A DNA stretch of 9,163 nt. Source: an uncultured Clostridia bacterium (GTDB lineage: Bacteria; Bacillota; Clostridia; Christensenellales; Aristaeellaceae). The notes beneath the pieces were generated by a model. That model saw only the letters and a program-made list of their open reading frames with translations. It searched no databases and had not been told where the DNA came from. The stretch covers positions 1-9,163 of the forward strand of contig CANQGC010000105.1 of NCBI GenBank assembly GCA_947600345.1, written 5' to 3'. A program made the translations under genes and the position numbers. Numbering within the stretch: position 1 is the first letter of the stretch; each line of letters starts with the position of its first letter. Positions 5,328 through 9,163 of this stretch are shown here, piece after piece.

Positions 5328-6569
5328 ATGCCGGATCGGAAGCGGACGCGGTGCGCCTGGCTGCTGGCCGCGCTGCTGATCGCGGGCGCGATCCTCGCGC
5401 TGATGTGCCTCTTCAGCGGCATCGAGCCCGGAAGGTACGACTACCCCTCCTACCTGCTCCAGGCCCAGGCCTGGCTCCGGGGCAAGCTGGCGCTGGACAG
5501 GAACTACGAATACCTGGAGCTCGCCGTCTACAACGGCCGCTACTACGTCAGCTTCCCGCCCGTGCCGGCCATCCCCATGGTGCTCTGGGCGCTGATCTGG
5601 GGCGACGACGTGCCCGGCGGACTGTTCCAGAAGATCTACGCGTCCCTCGCCTGCCTGATTGTCATGGCGGCGCTGATGGGCGCCCAGCGCGAGCGCGAGG
5701 CCCTGCCCCGCTACCAATACGCCGACCGCTTCCGCAGCCCCGCGGCGCCCGGCGACTGCCTGGCCTGGGCCATCTTCCTCTGCCTGGGCTCGGCGCTGCT
5801 CTCCATCACGCCGGTGGGCGCGGTTTGGTACGAGGCGCAGATACTGGCCTTCCTGTTCAGCGTGGCCGCCATCGCGGCGATGCAGCGCGACCGGCCCACG
5901 CTCTGCTGCTTCCTCTACGCCCTCGCCGTGGGCTGCCGGCCCTTCTCGGTCTGCCTGGGCCCGGCGCTGCTGGCGATGTACCTGCGCCGTCACCACAGCC
6001 AAAGCGCCTCGCGAAAGGCCGCCGGTCTGGTTCCGGGGCTGATCGTGGGCTTCGCCATCGCCGGATGCTACGCCGCTTACAACTACGCGCGCTTCGGCAA
6101 CATATTCGAGTTCGGCCACAACTATCTGCCCGAGTTCCAGCGCGCCGAGCACGGCCAGCTCTCGCCGATCTACATCGCGGACAACTGGCGCACGCTGTTC
6201 TTCGGCTCGCCCTTCACCATTGGGCCGGACGGCGCGGAGTTCGAGATCTTCGGCTTCTCCATGTTCCTGAGCTGCCCGATCCTGATCTGCGAGCTGGTGT
6301 GGATCATCTCCGACGTCGCCCGCCACCGCTTCACCCGGGAGAAGCTGGTCATCGCGCTGATGGGCGCGCTGAATACGTTCCTGCTGCTGATGCACCGCAC
6401 GCTGGGCGCGCACCAGTTCGGCCTGCGCTACGCCATCGAGCTGATCCCGCTGTGCCTGACCTACCTGCTGGTCAGCCCCGAGCGCTGGCGCATCTCCCGC
6501 TGGGAGGTGGGCATCATGAGCTTCGGCCTGATGTTCAACTTCATTGGCGGCATACTGGTGCACATATGA
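5328..6569 (+). CDS. Polytopic GT-C-type (PMT/ArnT-like) membrane protein, probable glycosyltransferase
   Basis: With the ATG at 5328 the product is 413 residues with about nine or ten hydrophobic segments, the first at about 10-30. GT-C enzymes move a sugar from a polyprenyl-phosphate donor to an acceptor on the outer face of the membrane. In support, the first outward loop contains an acidic residue (GRYDYPSYLLQAQAWLRGKL, Asp38), followed by NGRYYVSFPPVPAIPM (about 69-84), an order common in GT39/ArnT-like proteins, and later YNYARFGNIFEFGHNYLPEF (from Tyr251), typical of this group. Substrate is unknown. The start is chosen from the purine-rich ribosome site at 5312-5323 and the predicted transcription start near 5295. 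GTG 5295 or ATG 5298 would add 10-11 residues but need leaderless translation. It is followed 10 bp later by an acyltransferase gene, suggesting a shared role in surface-glycan modification. The membrane-protein call is firm; the GT-C class is likely, not certain. Confidence 0.8.
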   Translation: MPDRKRTRCAWLLAALLIAGAILALMCLFSGIEPGRYDYPSYLLQAQAWLRGKLALDRNYEYLELAVYNGRYYVSFPPVPAIPMVLWALIWGDDVPGGLFQKIYASLACLIVMAALMGAQREREALPRYQYADRFRSPAAPGDCLAWAIFLCLGSALLSITPVGAVWYEAQILAFLFSVAAIAAMQRDRPTLCCFLYALAVGCRPFSVCLGPALLAMYLRRHHSQSASRKAAGLVPGLIVGFAIAGCYAAYNYARFGNIFEFGHNYLPEFQRAEHGQLSPIYIADNWRTLFFGSPFTIGPDGAEFEIFGFSMFLSCPILICELVWIISDVARHRFTREKLVIALMGALNTFLLLMHRTLGAHQFGLRYAIELIPLCLTYLLVSPERWRISRWEVGIMSFGLMFNFIGGILVHI

Positions 6570-6579
6570 GGTGGCCGGT

Positions 6580-7776
6580 ATGAAGCGCCTTCTCTCATGG
6601 TTCAAGCCCCGACCGCTGCGCCGGAACTACGCCGAGGCCGGCGACTTCCTGCGCGCCGCCTGCGTGGGGATGGTCGGCTGGTACCACATCTGGCAGCAGT
6701 CCTGGCTGAACCCGAACCTGCACCTCGGGCGGCATGTGGTCCGCTTCTACCCGCTGGTGGCCGGGGGCTACATGTTCGTGGACCTGATGCTGGCGCTCAG
6801 CGGCTTTCTGCTGATGCTGGGCTGGCTGGGCGGCAAGCGGGACCTGCGGCAGTTCTGGGTCAACCGCGCCGCGCGGATCCTGCCCAGCTACTGGCTGTGC
6901 ATGATCGTCATGCTCCTCGGCTTCGCACTGCCCGGCGGGCTCTACGGCAGCGCCGAGCAGCTGTGGACCGACCTGCTCGCCCACCTGAGCTTCACCCACA
7001 ACCTCTTCCGCGCCTCCTACGCCAACACCCAGCTCAACGGCGCGCTGTGGACGCTGGCGGTGGAGGTGCAGTTCTACCTGCTCTTCCCGCTGCTGGCCCG
7101 GTGCTTCGAGCGCCGCCCGGCCGCCACCTACGCCGCCATGGTGGCGCTGGCCTGGCTCAGCCGGGGGCTGATGGCCTGGCGGCTGGCGGACAGCACGCTC
7201 TACGTCAACCGGCTGAGCGCCATGCTGGATGTCTACGCCAACGGCATGCTGGCGGCGCTGATCTACCACCGCCTGGAGAAAACTCCCCCGAGGGCCTGGC
7301 GGGCCTGGCTGAGCGCGGCGCTGACAGTCCTCTCGGTCTACCTCGTCTACCGCATACTGGACGCCCAGGTGCTGCGCTCGGGCGGCGAGAACATCCGCCA
7401 CGGGCAGATGCTCTGGCGCTGGCCGCTGTCGGCGCTGGGCTGCCTGTTCCTGGTCTGCGGCAGCCGCTCCATCGGGCTGATGCGGGGACTCCTCTCAAAC
7501 CCGCTCACGCGCTTCCTCTCGGGCATCAGCTTCAACTTCTACATCTGGCACCAGTTCCTGGCGGTGAAGCTCAGGGAGTGGCGCGTGGTGCCGTCCTTCG
7601 GCCCGACGCCGAACCTGGACTACGAGCAGCCCTGGCAGAGCCGCTACACGGCGCTGTGCTTCCTGGCGGCGCTGGCGCTGGCGACAGTCCTCACCTACTG
7701 CGTGGAGCGCCCCTGCGCGCGCTGGATAAAATCCCGCTTCGGCCGGAAAACGCTTGAAACCCGGCGGCAGGCGTGA
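6580..7776 (+). CDS. Acyltransferase family 3 (OafA/YrhL-type) membrane O-acyltransferase
   Basis: The 398-residue product has about ten hydrophobic segments and the main landmarks of acyltransferase-3 proteins, which transfer acetyl or other acyl groups to glycans across the membrane. These are Arg25-x10-His36 in the first helix (FLRAACVGMVGWYH), FVDLMLALSGFLL (about 66-78), NRAARILPSYW (about 95-105) and NGALWTLAVEVQFYLLFPLL (about 153-172, with the conserved Trp and Glu). ISFNFYIWHQFLAV near residue 320 matches the usual C-terminal 'Y-x-x-H' helix. ATG 6580 is preferred because GAGGTGG (6568-6574) precedes it; a TTG at 6544 would overlap the GT-C gene by 26 bp. No extra SGNH domain is fused. 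The 10-bp gap to the GT-C gene indicates one operon. The acceptor is likely an envelope polysaccharide, by inference only. Confidence 0.93.
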   Translation: MKRLLSWFKPRPLRRNYAEAGDFLRAACVGMVGWYHIWQQSWLNPNLHLGRHVVRFYPLVAGGYMFVDLMLALSGFLLMLGWLGGKRDLRQFWVNRAARILPSYWLCMIVMLLGFALPGGLYGSAEQLWTDLLAHLSFTHNLFRASYANTQLNGALWTLAVEVQFYLLFPLLARCFERRPAATYAAMVALAWLSRGLMAWRLADSTLYVNRLSAMLDVYANGMLAALIYHRLEKTPPRAWRAWLSAALTVLSVYLVYRILDAQVLRSGGENIRHGQMLWRWPLSALGCLFLVCGSRSIGLMRGLLSNPLTRFLSGISFNFYIWHQFLAVKLREWRVVPSFGPTPNLDYEQPWQSRYTALCFLAALALATVLTYCVERPCARWIKSRFGRKTLETRRQA

Positions 7777-7782
7777 TAGAAT
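7754..7782 (+). promoter_or_regulatory. Sigma-A-type promoter for the PHP gene
   Basis: TTGAAA (7754-7759, five of six) lies within the last codons of the acyltransferase gene, and TAGAAT (7777-7782, five of six) begins directly after its stop codon, with a 17-bp spacer. The start would be near 7789, giving a 31-nt leader. The AAAGGA ribosome site (7804-7809) is 11 bases before ATG 7821. The PHP gene can therefore be transcribed separately from the upstream pair. Confidence 0.65.
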
Positions 7783-7820
7783 AGTTTCAGGTAATATATT
7801 GGGAAAGGATGACCCACAAC

Positions 7821-9110
7821 ATGGCAAAGACCCGCGAAGAGCTGCTTGCGCTGCTCAACTGCCCCGAGGGACTGGAAAACCTCAAGGCGCTGATGAAGAC
7901 CGAACCCGCCCCCGCCACCGGCCGGGACGTGAACAACCACATCCACACGACCTACTCCTTCTCGCCTTACTCGCCCACGGCGGCGGTGTGGTTCGCCCGG
8001 GCGGCGGGGCTGTGCACCTGCGGCCTGATGGACCACGACTCCATCGCCGGCGCCCCCGAGTTCCTCGCGGCGGCGGAGGCGGCAAAGATGTCCGCCACCA
8101 TCGGCCTGGAGTGCCGCGTGAGCTTCAAGGACACGCCCTTCGCGGATAAGAAGCTCAACAACCCCGACCAGAAGGGGATCGTCTACATGGCGCTGCACGG
8201 CGTGCCCCACGATAAGGCCGCCGGTCTGAACGAATTCTTCGCGCCCTACCGCGCGAAGCGCAACGAGCGCAATAAGAAGATGGTCGCCGCCGTCAACGAC
8301 ATGATGGGCAAGTACGGCGTGACCATCGACTTCGAGCGCGACGTACTCCCGCTCTCCAACTTCGCCAAGGGCGGCTCCGTCACCGAGCGCCACATCTCCA
8401 GCGCGCTGGCCTACAAGATGCTGGACGTGATCGGCAGGGGCGAGAAGCTCACCAGGTTCATCCACGAGGAGATTCAGCTCCCGCTCTCCGGCAAGATCGA
8501 GGGCTACCTGCTGGACGAAGCCAACCCCCACATGATGTACGACCTGCTGGGCTGGATCAAGAGCCAGCTGATCTCCAAGTTCTACATCGATGCCACCGAC
8601 GAGTGCCCGGACGTCAAGGATGTGCTGAAGCTCTCCGACGAGATCGGCGCCATCTCGGCCTACGCCTACCTGGGCGACGTGGGCGACAGCATGACCGGCG
8701 ACAAGCGCGCCCAGAAGTTCGAGGACGACTTCCTGGACGAGCTGATCGAGTACATCGCCAAGCTCGGCTATCGGGCCGTCACCTACATGCCCTCCCGCAA
8801 CACGAAGGCGCAGCTTCAGCGCCTGCGCGCGCTGTGCGAGAAGTACAACCTGTTCCAGATCAGCGGCGAGGACATCAACCAGCCGCGCCAGAGCTTCGTC
8901 TGCGAGGCCCAGCGCGACCCGGAGTTCAGCAACCTCTACGACGCCACCTGGGCGCTGATCGCCCACGAGTGGCGCGCCACCGAGAACTCCGACGACGGCT
9001 TCTTCTCCATCAAGAGCATCACCCAGTGGCCCAACCTCAACGACCGCATCGCAGCGTTCTCGAAATTCGGCCAGCAGGCAGGGCCTGCAGCCAGCTGCTG
9101 TCGCGACTGA
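7821..9110 (+). CDS. PHP-domain protein, probable metal-dependent phosphoesterase-type
   Basis: The 429-residue product has an N-terminal PHP signature: His40-x-His42 (NNHIHTTYSFSPYSP), Asp71-His72-Asp73 (GLMDHDSIAG) and Glu97 (TIGLECRV). PHP domains bind two or three metal ions and hydrolyse phosphoesters in many contexts, including DNA polymerase III/X, histidinol phosphatase and nucleotide phosphatases, so the substrate cannot be told from the fold. The C-terminal half (about 265-390) shows the barrel end of the domain, but two places where a metal-binding His is usual look changed: AISAYAYLGDV where 'AHP' is common, and ISGEDINQPRQ where 'SDxH' is common. A middle segment of about 150 residues (HGVPHDK through LTRFIHEEI) is an insertion of unknown role. 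ATG 7821 is chosen over the ATG at 7809, which would sit on top of the ribosome site. No signal peptide, so cytoplasmic. Related proteins occur widely in gut Clostridia, as far as I recall. Confidence 0.9.
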   Translation: MAKTREELLALLNCPEGLENLKALMKTEPAPATGRDVNNHIHTTYSFSPYSPTAAVWFARAAGLCTCGLMDHDSIAGAPEFLAAAEAAKMSATIGLECRVSFKDTPFADKKLNNPDQKGIVYMALHGVPHDKAAGLNEFFAPYRAKRNERNKKMVAAVNDMMGKYGVTIDFERDVLPLSNFAKGGSVTERHISSALAYKMLDVIGRGEKLTRFIHEEIQLPLSGKIEGYLLDEANPHMMYDLLGWIKSQLISKFYIDATDECPDVKDVLKLSDEIGAISAYAYLGDVGDSMTGDKRAQKFEDDFLDELIEYIAKLGYRAVTYMPSRNTKAQLQRLRALCEKYNLFQISGEDINQPRQSFVCEAQRDPEFSNLYDATWALIAHEWRATENSDDGFFSIKSITQWPNLNDRIAAFSKFGQQAGPAASCCRD

Positions 9111-9115
9111 GCGAC

Positions 9116-9152
9116 GGACTTCTGGCGGCATAAGGCCGACCGCCAGAAGTCC
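9116..9152 (+). terminator. Inverted repeat after the PHP gene, probable terminator
   Basis: A perfect 13-bp stem (GGACTTCTGGCGG at 9116-9128 with its complement at 9140-9152) encloses an 11-base loop and begins six bases after the PHP stop codon. The position suits a transcription terminator or 3' stabiliser. No T-run follows within the window, so the efficiency is doubtful; the repeat could also be the edge of an element lying to the right. Confidence 0.55.
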
Positions 9153-9163
9153 TGCGGTGCGTT

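Noticed and set aside
5214..6605. Long leftward open frame opposite the GT-C gene
   Set aside because: Its translation is dominated by Ala, Arg, Gly, Gln, His and Val with no domain, while the rightward frame encodes a coherent membrane protein. It is a shadow frame caused by high GC content.
7695..9131. Long leftward open frame opposite the PHP gene
   Set aside because: The rightward frame has clear PHP motifs and a ribosome site. The antisense product is Val/Gly/Leu/Arg-rich with no motif and no upstream signals.
9116..9152. Terminal inverted repeat of an insertion sequence
   Set aside because: No transposase, target duplication or matching repeat elsewhere in the window. A terminator after the PHP gene explains it more simply.

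Overview
This 9.2 kb window is GC-rich (clearly above 60% by eye) with short AT-richer intergenic promoters. The most diagnostic part is the leftward cluster rpmH-rnpA-yidD-yidC-jag. A YidC without the large Gram-negative periplasmic domain, a Jag protein with Jag-N, KH and R3H domains, strong AGGAGG-type ribosome sites, a TTG start and sigma-A-type promoters together suggest a high-GC member of the Bacillota (Clostridia-like). The genus cannot be read from the window.

Layout. (1) 1-942, leftward: 5' part of a helical, probably Sel1/TPR-repeat protein that runs off the left edge. (2) 943-1189: divergent promoter region with one sigma-A-type promoter on each strand. (3) 1190-2145, rightward: two genes of unknown function, a 235-aa protein with a PEGA-like beta segment and a 54-aa small protein, closed by a strong 16-bp hairpin at 2180-2215 that probably serves both converging units. 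(4) 5066-2225, leftward: rpmH, rnpA, yidD, yidC and jag, transcribed from a near-consensus promoter at 5146-5174. (5) 5328-7776, rightward: a polytopic GT-C-like membrane protein and an acyltransferase-3 protein 10 bp apart, with their own promoter. (6) 7821-9110, rightward: a PHP-domain protein with its own promoter in the end of the acyltransferase gene, followed by a 13-bp inverted repeat near the right edge.

How the genes work together. Cluster 4 is the classical ribosome/membrane-biogenesis set: ribosomal protein L34, the protein subunit of RNase P, the YidD insertion accessory factor, the YidC insertase and the RNA-binding protein Jag/KhpB. In many Bacillota it lies beside dnaA/oriC and continues into mnmE-mnmG. 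Here neither neighbour is present: a GT-C gene sits where dnaA is often found, and jag ends at a terminator. The GT-C/acyltransferase pair looks like a small envelope-glycan modification operon. The PHP protein is probably a metal-dependent phosphoesterase-type protein, but its C-terminal metal-binding motifs look altered.

I see no mobile element, CRISPR array, tRNA or rRNA. No stretch over 300 bp lacks a gene. No obviously new system is visible. The least explained content is the 1190-2145 unit, its divergently transcribed neighbour, and the leader elements of the rpmH operon.
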